A stretch of DNA of 64,000 nucleotides from Rahnella ecdela (GCF_019049625.1 NZ_JAFMOY010000117.1:40035-104034); one strand, 5' to 3'. Numbered from the stretch's first letter, positions 1 to 10,250 are shown. Program-made: numbers and translations. Notes: generated from the letters alone by a model not told the origin.

Positions 1-1
1 T

Positions 2-868
2 CTTCAGGGCCAGTTAACCCTTTCCTTAAGTGCTTATAACGCCAGCGGCCAAGATATGATGTCGATGCTGAACTGGAGCGTGCCAATCGGCAGCCGCACG
101 CGGATGCAGTACACGATGAGCCATTCGTCCCTGGGCTACCGAAACGATATGAATTTGTCATGGGGGGACTATGGCCCTCAACAAACCCATGCTGACCTGC
201 AGGTGACAAGAGATGAAGCGGGCTATCGTTATGAACGCGCCAGTCTCTATCACAGTAACCAGTATGCCAATCTGAGCGCAGGCCTTTATGGCTATGACAA
301 CAAGACATACTGGCTGGAAGGCTCCGGCACGGTCACCCTGGCTGGCGGGTCTATGCAGTTGAACCGGGAATCCCATGGTGCCTTTGTGTTAGTGAATGCA
401 GGGATCCCAAACCTTCCTTACTACAATGGCGGCAATCTCGCGGGGTATACCAACAGCCGAGGGTATGGCTTTATTCAGAACGTACCGGCGGGTATACCGG
501 TGGAAATTTCTGTCGACCCCACCCATTTACCTGCCGATTATCATGCCGCCCAGTACCGGCAAAAAGTGCGTCTTTATCCCCACTCCGGTACAGAGGTGAA
601 ATTTGGGGGTAAGAAAGGATTGCCTGCCCGTTTCAGGTTGGTTGATTCCGAGGGTCACTCGCTTCCCTTGGGCAGTGTTATCAGAGACGAAAGCGCCGAA
701 ACAAGTACTTTCGTTGGCTACGGCGGGAGCACCTTCCTTTATCTGAATGATGCAAAACCCGTCATGCTCTCGGTTTATCGCGGCGCGGCCCCTTCCTGCA
801 GGGTGGTGATACAACCGCGGAATTTCACCACGCACCACGCACCAACACCCACCTTTACCTGCCGTTGA
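2..868 (+). CDS. Fimbrial outer-membrane usher, C-terminal part (5' truncated by window edge)
   Basis: The frame is open from base 2, so the gene starts outside the window; about 288 residues remain. They contain alternating beta-rich, aromatic stretches typical of an outer-membrane barrel, then a plug/C-terminal region and a small C-terminal beta domain with a 'lp.Gs.I.de' type segment followed by a glycine-rich turn, as in chaperone-usher pathway ushers. Ushers form the outer-membrane pore through which chaperone-bound pilin subunits are assembled. The next gene starts 9 bases downstream and encodes a secreted pilin-like protein, which fits an usher-adhesin gene order. Class (CS1/alpha type versus Csu type) cannot be fixed without the N-terminal half. 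Confidence 0.75.
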   Translation, partial: LQGQLTLSLSAYNASGQDMMSMLNWSVPIGSRTRMQYTMSHSSLGYRNDMNLSWGDYGPQQTHADLQVTRDEAGYRYERASLYHSNQYANLSAGLYGYDNKTYWLEGSGTVTLAGGSMQLNRESHGAFVLVNAGIPNLPYYNGGNLAGYTNSRGYGFIQNVPAGIPVEISVDPTHLPADYHAAQYRQKVRLYPHSGTEVKFGGKKGLPARFRLVDSEGHSLPLGSVIRDESAETSTFVGYGGSTFLYLNDAKPVMLSVYRGAAPSCRVVIQPRNFTTHHAPTPTFTCR

Positions 869-877
869 GGAATATGT

Positions 878-2041
878 ATGAAATCACGCCATCGCCTCAT
901 ATTACTGTTTTTACTCTTAAATTTCTTTTCTCCGCGCGCGTCGGCAGCCTTGGTGGATTTTGAATTTAATCAGTTGTGTAATGTCTATTGGGACCATTCC
1001 GGCACCATCATTCTCGGTTCTTTCGATAAATCGGGACTGGATATTGAGGATGGGGGAAACACAAGCGTCGACGTACCGTTGGATGTGTTCTGTCTGGGGC
1101 GTCCGGATAACTTCAATCAAAGCGATGCCTATTTCAGATTGGCTGTCACCAATGTTTCACCCGGCCCTTATATCGGTAATGATTTGGTCTTAACCAATGA
1201 AAGGCCCTCTACCCGAAATGCGCATTATCAGATAAAAGCCAACCTCTGCGCCGGTCAGGCAATGGGAGGGATTTCCCAGCTTTGCGTCAGTACTCTCAAT
1301 ACGCCGACTACGTACGTCTTGCCCGAAGGCGGGGATCAAAGAGAGTTGGTTGATAACGTTCTCTCTCCCTCAAGCGATGAAAACAACGCGATGAACAATC
1401 AGCTCTGTAGTGCCCACCCAAGTGAGTGTGATTATTCTTCTCTCAAAACGGGTTTCTTCAACATAGGAAAGTGGGAGCACCCTTATCGTTTGTTAGCCCA
1501 TTTTATCATTCCTCAGCAGAATGGCATTGCACCGGGCACCTACTCCGGGACTTACTCCATTAAACTTGACGGTAAACTAAGAGCGGAAACGATCCTTAAG
1601 ATCCCCCTGATGGGCTTTAACATTACCAACGTCCAACAACCGTTGACTTTTAGACTGAGTGTCTCGTCCGCATGTCAGATTAGTCCGCCCGTTGATATAA
1701 ACTTTACCCCACAAATGTTTTCGGGCCAGAGCCAGTCACAAGCTGCGACAGCCCAGGTTCGGTGCACCTATGGGACCCCGTACACCGTCAGTTTTAAGGG
1801 GGAGAACGATGACGCCACCGGGGTTGGGTATATGGTTTCCGCTGACGGAAAAAATAAAATCCCTTACCAGATCTCCGATACGACAGGTGAGCCCTGGAGT
1901 ATGCTGGGTCGTAAATTTACGGGCACGGCGGAAAAGCAGCCGATTGATTTTCAGGTTAAGACGCTTCCAGGCCCAAACAAACCTGCTGGAAAGTATGAAG
2001 ATACCATCACCATGACCGTCGATTACACAGAGGGCACTTGA
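878..2041 (+). CDS. Pilus tip adhesin / minor pilin of the chaperone-usher system
   Basis: 387 residues with a Sec signal peptide (charged start, leucine-rich core, cleavage near 'ASA-ALVD' around residue 23). Residues about 25-255 form a Cys-containing unique domain, and about 260-385 resemble a spore-coat-U/pilin beta-sandwich with a conserved Cys in 'VRC', a 'YTVSFKG' strand and a final 'AGKYEDTITMTVDY' strand. This two-domain shape and length match tip adhesins of CfaE and CsuE type. The start codon follows a GAGG ribosome site in the usher stop region, so both are probably co-translated. No further fimbrial gene follows; the major pilin and chaperone would be upstream of the window. Confidence 0.65.
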   Translation: MKSRHRLILLFLLLNFFSPRASAALVDFEFNQLCNVYWDHSGTIILGSFDKSGLDIEDGGNTSVDVPLDVFCLGRPDNFNQSDAYFRLAVTNVSPGPYIGNDLVLTNERPSTRNAHYQIKANLCAGQAMGGISQLCVSTLNTPTTYVLPEGGDQRELVDNVLSPSSDENNAMNNQLCSAHPSECDYSSLKTGFFNIGKWEHPYRLLAHFIIPQQNGIAPGTYSGTYSIKLDGKLRAETILKIPLMGFNITNVQQPLTFRLSVSSACQISPPVDINFTPQMFSGQSQSQAATAQVRCTYGTPYTVSFKGENDDATGVGYMVSADGKNKIPYQISDTTGEPWSMLGRKFTGTAEKQPIDFQVKTLPGPNKPAGKYEDTITMTVDYTEGT

Positions 2042-2493
2042 TATCGGTATTTTAAGGCAGAATCATTCGGTGACTTGTCTCGGTTTGGGAAGACTATGGC
2101 GCGGATATTAATCATTTCTCCGCAGCCGAAAAGGCGGCTGGGAATCATCAGGCGTCTCAATGCTCTCATTCGGATTGGCGAGGCCTTCCCGGATTAATGG
2201 CTTCAAATTTGAGCGTTCACTGAATTCAGGGAAGAGGTCTATGCGCAAGATAATGATAAACACTTTCGTGGGGTACTGATTCACTTTGAAAGAAGTACTA
2301 CTCCACGATTGAACGATACGTCCTTCGATACCATTGATTAGGTCAGTGAAAGGGCTACATTGGCACTCAAACCCAGAGTGCCAGTGGTAACCGCTTCAAT
2401 GACAACGATGCTTGGAGTCTTTTAGTTAAACACCCTCCCTTGGCTGCGGGAATGTATTTCGCTTCTTGTTTCGTTAAAGCTCGCTTATTGAAC
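2042..2493. other. Intergenic stretch between fimbrial and aga genes, no gene seen
   Basis: About 450 bases between convergent genes with no convincing reading frame. A short perfect inverted repeat (TGGCACTC at 2361-2368, GAGTGCCA at 2376-2383) lies beyond the kbaY stop on the minus strand and could help end the aga transcript, but it has no T-run. Confidence 0.4.
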
Positions 2494-3360
<867 letters not shown>

Positions 3361-3807
3361 TTAAATGCCGTCTGATCCGACGCCATCATTTTGTTTTTGG
3401 GTGCATTGCTTTTGTTCTTCATGCCACAGACTGGTGATCCCTCTTTGCCCACACTTGAGCGCCATGTCGCGAAATCGCTGAGGAGTAATTCCTTCGCGCT
3501 CAAGCATCATTTCAGCTGCGAGTTGCATATTCGTACCCGTGATCACCTGATAGTCCGGATGCTGCTTTGCGAGAACGGCGGCAACCCGAAAGGGAGACCC
3601 TCCCAGCAAATCGCTTAAGATCACTACGCCTTCACCGCTGTCGCATGAGGCACAGGCCTGCTCGAGCAGACACCTCAACTCGCCGTGACTGACCCCTTCA
3701 GGGAAATCCACCGCGCAGCACTGCAACTGTTCACCCACGACCTGCTCAACGCCCTGTAATAGACCGCTCGCAAAGCGGCCGTGGCCAGTGATAATGACGC
3801 CTAACAT
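3361..3807 (-). CDS. agaF: PTS IIA component, mannose family (AgaF-like)
   Basis: 148 residues with the N-terminal 'GVIITGHGRFASGL' motif of mannose-family IIA domains; H9 is the expected phosphorylated histidine. It takes phosphate from HPr and passes it to the IIB protein encoded at 5504-5986. The 'LSDLLGGSPF' segment is typical of the fold. The start has a GAGGGGG ribosome site and sits 9 bases after the IID stop, so it belongs to the same transcript. The last 14 residues are polar and probably disordered. Assignment to N-acetylgalactosamine rather than galactosamine transport rests on the AgaV-like IIB. Confidence 0.88.
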   Translation of the reverse strand: MLGVIITGHGRFASGLLQGVEQVVGEQLQCCAVDFPEGVSHGELRCLLEQACASCDSGEGVVILSDLLGGSPFRVAAVLAKQHPDYQVITGTNMQLAAEMMLEREGITPQRFRDMALKCGQRGITSLWHEEQKQCTQKQNDGVGSDGI

Positions 3808-3816
3808 TGTGCCCCC

Positions 3817-4710
3817 TCAAAGAAACCCAACTAATTTACCCACCACCCCAAACAGCACGGTCAACCCGATCAATTTCACTGGCGAGAAGCTGCGCTTCAT
3901 CAACCAAAACACTACCAGCGTGAAACACAGCGGGAGAATATTGGGCATCAACTTATCCAGCACGTCTGTTTGCAAGGCGACACTGGCTTTACCAGCATGC
4001 ATGATCAGGGGCGTTGAAAGATGCACGTACGAGGCAACCAGTGCGCCAATCACGGTCATTCCAACAATCGATGCAGCGTGCGAGATTTTTTTGGTATGCG
4101 TCTTAAGCAGTGTCAGCGCACTGGTCCCAGCGTGATAACCGTAATGCGCCAGGCCGAAACGCAGACCAAAATGCACCACATTGAAAATCAACAAGAAAAC
4201 GATGGGTCCAAACAAACTTCCTTGCAGCGCAAGTGAAGCACCGATACCGGCACAGATAGGCAGCAGCGTCAGCCAAAACATTGCATCGCCGATGCCGCCC
4301 AATGGCCCCATGAGTGCCACTTTTACCGCCCGGATAGTGGAAATTTTCTCTTTGCTTCCCTCCATCGCCAGTACCAGGCCGGACAAAAAGGTGACGTCGA
4401 AAGGATGCACGTTGATAAATTCCATGTGCATCTTCATGGAGTTGGCCAGATCCTGTGGGTGTTTATGAATTTTTCTAAGCCCTGGGATCAAGGTATAAAG
4501 CCACCCCCCGGCCTGCATACGTTCATAGTTGAAGGAAGCCTGCAACAGCAGGGAACGCCACGCCATGCGGTTAAGATCTTTTTTAGTCAGCGCCGCCGAG
4601 GGTGCGCTGTCGATGTAGTCGTCCTGCTCGACCTGACTGGTGGCTAATGCCCGCGCCATAAGGTGTTCTGCTTTTGACGCCTGCATGGATTCATCATCAT
4701 TAAATGCCAT
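3817..4710 (-). CDS. agaE: PTS IID membrane component, mannose family (AgaE-like)
   Basis: 297 residues from the ATG at 4710, chosen because it has an AGGAGAT site and overlaps the IIC stop by 11 bases; an upstream in-frame start would lie deep in the IIC gene. The protein has the IID hallmarks: an N-terminal soluble part with 'MAWRSLLLQASFNYERMQ', a 'GPLGGIGDAMFW' loop, and several hydrophobic segments towards the C terminus ending in a final helix near residues 275-297. With IIC it forms the membrane channel that translocates and phosphorylates the amino sugar. The length is close to AgaE (292) and longer than AgaD (263). Confidence 0.88.
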   Translation of the reverse strand: MAFNDDESMQASKAEHLMARALATSQVEQDDYIDSAPSAALTKKDLNRMAWRSLLLQASFNYERMQAGGWLYTLIPGLRKIHKHPQDLANSMKMHMEFINVHPFDVTFLSGLVLAMEGSKEKISTIRAVKVALMGPLGGIGDAMFWLTLLPICAGIGASLALQGSLFGPIVFLLIFNVVHFGLRFGLAHYGYHAGTSALTLLKTHTKKISHAASIVGMTVIGALVASYVHLSTPLIMHAGKASVALQTDVLDKLMPNILPLCFTLVVFWLMKRSFSPVKLIGLTVLFGVVGKLVGFL

Positions 4711-5491
4711 CTTCCATCTCCTGAACGTTGTTTGAAGAAGCAGGGACAGGTGTCTCGTCCTCCAGCCCATCACGTGAACGGTTAAAGAAATCGATTAACG
4801 CGATGGCAAAGGCTCCCAGAGCAACAGCGATAATCGGCATATTTAGGAAAGTCACAGATATAAAACCGAGAATGAAATAGGCCACATAGGTCTTTTTCAT
4901 CATAATTTTCATCAATAATGAGAACCCAATCGCGGGCATCATGCCGCCAGCCACTGACAGCCCATCCAGTAGCCAGGTTGGGGCTTTCTGAACCATGACA
5001 CTGGCGGCATTGGCACCGAAATACACGGGCAGAAACGCCACAATGAAGTAAAAACAGAACAGGATAGCGATCCCTAGGTAGTTCACCCGTTCAACACCGC
5101 GCCAGTTCAGTGCTTGTACCATCTTGTCGCACTTGTGCATCATCGGTGAATACACCGTGAACAACAGGGTGATACAACCTTGCACGGCTATCGCGAAAGG
5201 CACCGCGACACCAATGGCAACCTTCGGGTCAGCATGCGTTAAAATGGCAAACGCTGTACCTACGACGCCCCCGATGACGACATTAGGGGGCTGGGCTCCT
5301 GCCAGCGGCACCATGCCCATCCATACCAATTCCAGTGACCCACCGACTAATAATCCCGTATGCAGGTCGCCCAAGATCAGCCCGACCAGCGGGCCAATGA
5401 CCACCGGACGGTGGATGTGAGTCAGACCGTTAAACATGTCTACCCCAGCCAGTCCGGCTAATAATCCGATCAGTAACGCATCTGTAAACAT
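4700..5491 (-). CDS. agaW: PTS IIC membrane component, mannose/sorbose family (AgaW/AgaC-like)
   Basis: 263 residues, highly hydrophobic, with the IIC signature loops 'HIHRPVVIGPLVGLILGDLHTGLLVGG' (residues about 25-50, sugar pocket) and 'PLAGAQPPNVVIGGVVGTAFA'. It carries the sugar-binding site of the permease. The AgaW of E. coli K-12 is truncated by mutation; this one is full length. The gene overlaps the IID start and lies 12 bases after the IIB stop, so translational coupling is likely. The symbol is by operon analogy; AgaC is an equally close family member. Confidence 0.85.
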   Translation of the reverse strand: MFTDALLIGLLAGLAGVDMFNGLTHIHRPVVIGPLVGLILGDLHTGLLVGGSLELVWMGMVPLAGAQPPNVVIGGVVGTAFAILTHADPKVAIGVAVPFAIAVQGCITLLFTVYSPMMHKCDKMVQALNWRGVERVNYLGIAILFCFYFIVAFLPVYFGANAASVMVQKAPTWLLDGLSVAGGMMPAIGFSLLMKIMMKKTYVAYFILGFISVTFLNMPIIAVALGAFAIALIDFFNRSRDGLEDETPVPASSNNVQEMEDGI

Positions 5492-5503
5492 GGCTAACTC
5501 CCG

Positions 5504-5986
5504 TTATGCTAAGAGTTTGATAAGGGATTCACCGGCCTCATCCGGCACTCGCCGAATTTCGCAGGTCACCCCTAACCTCTCCAGTTCGCGAAATGCCGCC
5601 GTATCGCTTTCATCGACAGAGACGGTTTTATGAATTTGCTTTTTACCCTCTGCAAAGTGCATGTTCCCCACGTTGACAAAGTTGATTGGGACGCCGCCTT
5701 TGACTAACGTCAATACGTCCTGAGGGGTTTTACAGACAATGAAAATCTTTTGTCGGTCTGCCGCGTTGTGGATCACTTGGATGGTTTTCTCGAGGGTGAA
5801 ATAGCGTGTCTGCACACCTTCAGCCACCACCATATCCATCAGATTTTGCTGTACCGGGTCGACGGCGGCGACATCATTGGCCACTAACACTAAATTCGCC
5901 CCCAACGAACTGGTCCACGTCACGCCTACCTGGCCGTGAACTAACCGGTTATCGATGCGAGTCATAAGAATATTTGGGGTTGCCAT
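5504..5986 (-). CDS. agaV: PTS IIB component, mannose family (AgaV-like)
   Basis: 160 residues with the IIB motif 'RIDNRLVHGQVG', in which H17 is the expected phosphohistidine. Middle segments such as 'VANDVAAVDPVQQNLMDMVVAEG' and 'VKGGVPINFVNVGNMH' are very close to AgaV as I remember it, which points to N-acetylgalactosamine rather than the AgaBCD galactosamine permease. It accepts phosphate from AgaF and hands it to the sugar during transport through AgaW/AgaE. It follows agaS by 3 bases. Confidence 0.88.
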   Translation of the reverse strand: MATPNILMTRIDNRLVHGQVGVTWTSSLGANLVLVANDVAAVDPVQQNLMDMVVAEGVQTRYFTLEKTIQVIHNAADRQKIFIVCKTPQDVLTLVKGGVPINFVNVGNMHFAEGKKQIHKTVSVDESDTAAFRELERLGVTCEIRRVPDEAGESLIKLLA

Positions 5987-5989
5987 GCA

Positions 5990-7183
5990 TCACTCCTGAG
6001 TGAAAATTTTGCCAGGGGACTTCTGGGAGGTGGCGGGGGTGAAAGGATAGATATCCACGCCTTTTACCACGCGATTTACCTCCCCTGTCGGGCAGGGGTT
6101 ATCCGGTGTGATGCCGAGCGAAAGGGAGGTTTCTAACGCCAACATCTGTATGAAGAGGAGGTAAGGAAAGAGAAGCCAGATATCATCAAGGTCACTGTTG
6201 AGGACGGTGAGCGACTCGCCAGCGATACTGCTCAGGGCCACGACATGCGCCAGGCCATCACCCCGCAACTCATCTAATAGGTCTTGCTCATAGCGACGGC
6301 AGTAACTGTCTGATGACATCATCAGCAAAACCATCGTGTCCCGATCCGCCATAAACTTTGGCCCATGCCGGAATCCCATCGGCGTGTCGTATCGTGTTGC
6401 GATCTTTCCTGCCGTTAATTCCAGCAACTTAAGGGCACCCTCTTCGGCAAGCCCCGTAAAGCACCGATTACCGAGTAAAACTGCGCGCTTGAATCCGGCT
6501 CGCGCTAGTTTTTTGGTATGAACACGCCACCCGAGGGATTCGCGCTCACACAGGGTTACCATTTGCTGCAGTGGCGCATGGGTCTGTTCGAGTGTTTGAG
6601 GACCCAGCAATAAAAGCGTGGCCAGTGTCATGCAGCTAAAGCTGGAGGTCATGGCAAAGCCCTGATCGTGCGATCCCTGAGGCATGACCAAGGAGCACAC
6701 ATTGCCTCGCCCTTTGGCGTATTGCGCCAGTTGACCTTTAGGATTACAGGTCAGCATCAGGTGATAACATTGCGGCAAAAGTTGATCGGCAAGTCTCACC
6801 GTGGCAATACTTTCCGGGCTGTCGCCCGAACGGCCATAGGAAATCAGTAATGTAGGCCGCCCAGGATCAAGATACTGCAAAGGGGATGGGACAATATCCG
6901 TGGTGCCACAGGCCATAACGTCGAGGTGGCAGTGTTCGCGCAGCCAGGGTGCAAGTGCCCGTCCTGCGAAGGCGGAAGAACCTGCGCCGCAAAGCACGAT
7001 TTGCAGTTGGAGATTGGTCAGCAGCGGCTGGAGAAACGGCTGCCAATAGATTTTGGTTTGGACCAACATGTCATGCAGTTCTTTCCACAGACACGGCTGT
7101 TGCTCAATTTCCTGCGCGGTGTGGAGTGCGTGATGGTTGAGTAACCACGCCTTTGAATAGGAAAACAGCTCACTCACTTTCAT
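5990..7183 (-). CDS. agaS: AgaS, galactosamine-6-phosphate deaminase/isomerase (SIS fold)
   Basis: 397 residues from ATG 7183; a GTG at 7177 has better spacing from the AGGAG site and may be the true start. Two SIS domains are visible: 'LCGAGSSAFAGRAL' with 'SYGRSGDSPESI', then 'LGNRCFTGLAEEGALKLLELTAGK' followed by 'GFRHGPK', the typical sugar-phosphate site. AgaS converts galactosamine 6-phosphate to tagatose 6-phosphate with release of ammonia. The gene overlaps the end of kbaZ by 14 bases. No agaI gene is present, in line with the view that AgaS is the real deaminase. Confidence 0.88.
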   Translation of the reverse strand: MKVSELFSYSKAWLLNHHALHTAQEIEQQPCLWKELHDMLVQTKIYWQPFLQPLLTNLQLQIVLCGAGSSAFAGRALAPWLREHCHLDVMACGTTDIVPSPLQYLDPGRPTLLISYGRSGDSPESIATVRLADQLLPQCYHLMLTCNPKGQLAQYAKGRGNVCSLVMPQGSHDQGFAMTSSFSCMTLATLLLLGPQTLEQTHAPLQQMVTLCERESLGWRVHTKKLARAGFKRAVLLGNRCFTGLAEEGALKLLELTAGKIATRYDTPMGFRHGPKFMADRDTMVLLMMSSDSYCRRYEQDLLDELRGDGLAHVVALSSIAGESLTVLNSDLDDIWLLFPYLLFIQMLALETSLSLGITPDNPCPTGEVNRVVKGVDIYPFTPATSQKSPGKIFTQE

Positions 7184-8489
7184 ACTCCTGGTATTGGGAT
7201 TGTTGGCGGTCATGGCGCGGCTCACAGGCCGAGGCATAACTGAGCAGTACGCGTTGAATGTTGTTCATGACCCAGTGCTGTGGATCGTTGCTCAGCGCAC
7301 CGGCACAGAGGGCCTGTGCCTGCTGGGGTAAATATTGACTGAGTAACGCCATAGGCACTGGCTGATGGCGGAGATTGTCCATCAGGCGGTTCACTGCTAA
7401 TTTCACCTGAGGGTGCGCCCAGTAATACCGCACGCGATCACTCAGGCTGTATTGGCGGTCGATATATTGCTGGTGAGGTGAACCGTGGTAGTACCGGCTC
7501 CACTGATGAGGTTCTTCGCGCATCACCTGCTCCAACGTATCGCGAAGGTGCGCTGCGTTAAGTTCGCCGTTCCATTCACGGTCAATGTGATCCAGGGCGA
7601 AGAGGGCTTCGCGAAGGGCAAAGGTGAGCGCAGGCCCCACTTTCAAGATGGCAAAATGATCCCGTACTAACGCGCTGTAAGCGTGTGGCGTCTGATAATC
7701 GGTAGAGTGCGCTTCATAAACCATATTCGGTTGCGCCTCAATAAACTGACTCAGTGCGATCGCTTTCCCGGGCTGATAATGGACAACGTTCTGATGGTCG
7801 AACTCAACGCCCGGCTGCACCACGAGTGCAATCACTCTCCCCCACGCGTTATCCAGCTCAGCCAGACGCCAGGCGAGGCGGTGCACTTGAAGCGTAGTGT
7901 CCGCGGCCTGCGGCGTAGTCACCGCCACCCCTTCCATATTGTCTTTTGCACCACCGGGAACAGGTACTTCGGTGCCAATCACATACACCGGACGCTCTCC
8001 GCCGGCCTGGAGCCAGGCCTTCTCCGCCACCGCACACAGCAGCGCTGCGCGCGTGGCAATATCGATATCACTCAGCGGAACCGGATCGCCTTTGCAGGAC
8101 ATGGAACAATCAAGGTGGATTTTGCGAAATCCTGCACTGACATAGTCATGGATGAGGGTTTCAGCCAGTTGCATCGCTTCATCCGCGGGATGGTCTTGCC
8201 AGACGTTTGGCCCCAGGTGATCACCGCCCAGCCAAACGCGATCACGCGATAACCCTATGCGATCGGCGAGAGCAAAAACGGTGTCCCGAAACTGGGCGGG
8301 CGTCATGCCTGTATAGCCACCAAATTGATTAACCTGATTTGAGGTTGCCTCAATCAGCACAGCGGTATGTCGTTCTTTGGCAAGCCTGAGCGCGCTTTCC
8401 AATACCCAGGGGTGGGCCGAACAAACGGAATAGATGCCCACCGCCTCGCCCGATTTATGGCGCCGGATTAGTTGTAATAAAGGATGCAT
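7170..8489 (-). CDS. kbaZ: Tagatose-1,6-bisphosphate aldolase, non-catalytic subunit
   Basis: 439 residues, typical of KbaZ/GatZ. It stabilises and activates the KbaY aldolase. Recognisable family stretches include 'GIYSVCSAHPWVLESAL', 'LGGDHLGPNVWQ' and 'KIHLDCSMSC'. It is the first structural gene after agaR; the 32-base gap between the agaR stop side and the kbaZ start holds a CGTGGAGAAACC ribosome site. The family keeps an aldolase-like barrel, but is not itself catalytic in E. coli. GatZ is the alternative label. Confidence 0.9.
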   Translation of the reverse strand: MHPLLQLIRRHKSGEAVGIYSVCSAHPWVLESALRLAKERHTAVLIEATSNQVNQFGGYTGMTPAQFRDTVFALADRIGLSRDRVWLGGDHLGPNVWQDHPADEAMQLAETLIHDYVSAGFRKIHLDCSMSCKGDPVPLSDIDIATRAALLCAVAEKAWLQAGGERPVYVIGTEVPVPGGAKDNMEGVAVTTPQAADTTLQVHRLAWRLAELDNAWGRVIALVVQPGVEFDHQNVVHYQPGKAIALSQFIEAQPNMVYEAHSTDYQTPHAYSALVRDHFAILKVGPALTFALREALFALDHIDREWNGELNAAHLRDTLEQVMREEPHQWSRYYHGSPHQQYIDRQYSLSDRVRYYWAHPQVKLAVNRLMDNLRHQPVPMALLSQYLPQQAQALCAGALSNDPQHWVMNNIQRVLLSYASACEPRHDRQQSQYQEYESE

Positions 8490-8521
8490 GGTTTCTCCAC
8501 GAGTGCGTCGTGATAACAGAA

Positions 8522-9295
8522 TCAGTCGTCGGCGATAATGACGTCCACGCCGAGGTCAGTTAATTCTTTGTGGTAGTTGTCAGGGATACCGGAATCCGTA
8601 ATCAGCCGATGGATTTGTCCGGCTTCACGGATCATGCAGAAGCTTTGACGGCCGAACTTACTGGAATCAGCCACCGCAATAATTTCATGTGCCACTTCGC
8701 ACATAACTCGATTCAAGTGGGCTTCACCGCTGTTAGGCGTCGTGATTCCGGATATGAGGTCAAAGCCATCGACACCGAGAAACAACGTCTTAAAACGATA
8801 TTGCCGTAATTGCTGTTCTGCAGATGGCCCGTAAAGGGAGTAGGATTTCTGTCGCACACTCCCTCCCAAGACCATCACTTCGATTCCTTCAAAATCGGCC
8901 AGTTGATAGGCGATGTTCAGCGCATTGGTCATGACCACGACATCACGCCGAAATTTAAGGTGCGGCGTAATGTGTGTGGTGGTTGAACCAGAATCCAAAA
9001 TCAGGGCATCACCGTCTTGTATGAATTCTGCTGCTTTTGCTGCGATGCGGGATTTCACATCGCGGTTCATGCCTCCCTTATCCTGTAAGGGTCTGTCAAA
9101 CGCGAATTGCCGATTAAGGATGGCGCCGCCATGGAGGCGTAACGCACACCCTTTTTTTTCGAGATAACGCAGATCATTACGGATAGTGACGCTCGAAACG
9201 CCAAAACGTGCGCTCAGAGGTTCAACGCCGACACTGCCCTCTGTACACAGTTGGTCGATAATATGTTCACGGCGTTTAACGACACTGGATGTCAT
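8522..9295 (-). CDS. agaR: DeoR-family repressor of the aga operon
   Basis: 257 residues from the ATG at 9295, preferred because it has a TAGGGA site 5 bases upstream and because AgaR begins just before the helix-turn-helix. The N-terminal winged helix (about residues 5-58) shows the DeoR signature 'VSSVTIRNDLRYLEKKG'. The C-terminal ISOCOT-type effector domain has 'LDSGSTTTHI', 'LGVDGFDL' and 'VADSSKFGR', which bind a sugar phosphate. AgaR represses aga genes until an amino-sugar phosphate accumulates. It is the first gene of the operon, so it probably controls its own transcript through sites at 9361-9483. Confidence 0.88.
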   Translation of the reverse strand: MTSSVVKRREHIIDQLCTEGSVGVEPLSARFGVSSVTIRNDLRYLEKKGCALRLHGGAILNRQFAFDRPLQDKGGMNRDVKSRIAAKAAEFIQDGDALILDSGSTTTHITPHLKFRRDVVVMTNALNIAYQLADFEGIEVMVLGGSVRQKSYSLYGPSAEQQLRQYRFKTLFLGVDGFDLISGITTPNSGEAHLNRVMCEVAHEIIAVADSSKFGRQSFCMIREAGQIHRLITDSGIPDNYHKELTDLGVDVIIADD

Positions 9296-9360
9296 ATTCG
9301 TCCCTATCAAAAGTGTTTTATAAATAGCGCGCGGCAAGCGCATAAATAGGTGTTAAAGCT

Positions 9361-9483
9361 CTTTCCTTCCCTTTCGATTTAATTACAACAAAGGAAAGAA
9401 CACAGAAGTGTGATCAAAGTTACAGGTTCATTTGACGCCAAAATGGGCTAAAAAACTTTCGTTTGATAATGAAATGAAAGTTT
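9361..9483 (-). promoter_or_regulatory. Candidate AgaR operators upstream of agaR
   Basis: Two inverted repeats sit in the leader of the aga operon: CTTTCCTT (9361-9368) with AAGGAAAG (9391-9398), and AAACTTTC (9453-9460) with GAAAGTTT (9476-9483). Read on the minus strand, the second gives TTTCATTTCATTATC, close to the TTTCRTTTYRTTTY core reported for E. coli AgaR. Binding here is inferred. Confidence 0.5.
9409..9424. promoter_or_regulatory. Candidate CRP site
   Basis: TGTGA-N6-TTACA, one mismatch from the symmetric CRP core TGTGA-N6-TCACA, lies between the two putative AgaR operators. Catabolite control of the aga operon would be expected. Confidence 0.45.
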
Positions 9484-9609
9484 CCCTGCCCACGGATATT
9501 TGGCACTTGAGTCTTTTTGATATTGCTGTGCTCAGGTTTATGCAGAAAACCCCTCAGCGAAGTGAAAGTCAGCAGTTTGTTTGCAAAGTCATTAACTTAT
9601 TTTTAGCTA

Positions 9610-9625
9610 AGTGATCGCACTCACA
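9610..9625. promoter_or_regulatory. Second candidate CRP site
   Basis: AGTGA-N6-TCACA matches nine of ten core CRP positions. It is over 300 bases from agaR, so it may instead act on a plus-strand transcript ending at the hairpin at 9665-9736. Confidence 0.4.
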
Positions 9626-9664
9626 TTTCTTGTAAATGTTCCCCTACGCAAGCAGTAAAAAGAT

Positions 9665-9736
9665 CGTCCAGCCCGCTGTCATGAAAAACCTATGCGATTA
9701 TCTTCGCAGAACTGACTCAGCGAGCAGGACGTTTTT
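9665..9736 (+). terminator. Terminator-like branched hairpin with T-run, plus strand
   Basis: Arms at 9665-9678 and 9718-9731 pair with two mismatches (CGTCC.GC.CGCTG with CAGCG.GC.GGACG), enclose a small TGCG/CGCA hairpin and are followed by TTTTT. No plus-strand protein gene lies upstream, so it may end a small RNA. Confidence 0.4.
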
Positions 9737-10250
9737 ATAAAGACACGGCTTACTGTTCGGCAACCTGTTATATCAAAGGTTGAAAACCTCCCCCTATCAC
9801 ATTTGAGTATCCCGCGCTCAGCCCATACAGGGGTGCAATCCCTCATTACAGCCAGGAAATATTTTCAATGCCTATGTCAGAACCAATGGATACTTTTCAA
9901 GGTCAATATCCATTTTTGAGAAATTTCTATTTATATCATCACATCTCTCCCTGTAAGAAAGTGTTTGTATATTTTTCACCACCACTACCAATAATATCAA
10001 TATGGATATACAAATTGTTTAATATCATATAGATAATGAAAATATAAAATCAACTTCAAAAAAATTTACACACGCAATTTAATATAAAATGATAAAATGT
10101 AATTTTATATTAAACGAACGGCAAACCAATTACTTTAAAGCAGAGAAATGTGACGCCCACCCATCATATTAAATTGAAATATTGCATTCCCCAATCCACA
10201 ATCTGCATTGTCGAACGATGTGACAATAATAAAATGGCTCTTCATGCCTT

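Noticed and set aside
7170..9295. Galactitol (gat) operon instead of aga
   Set aside because: The permease is mannose-type with IIA, IIB, IIC and IID, and AgaS is present; gat uses a different permease and has no AgaS.
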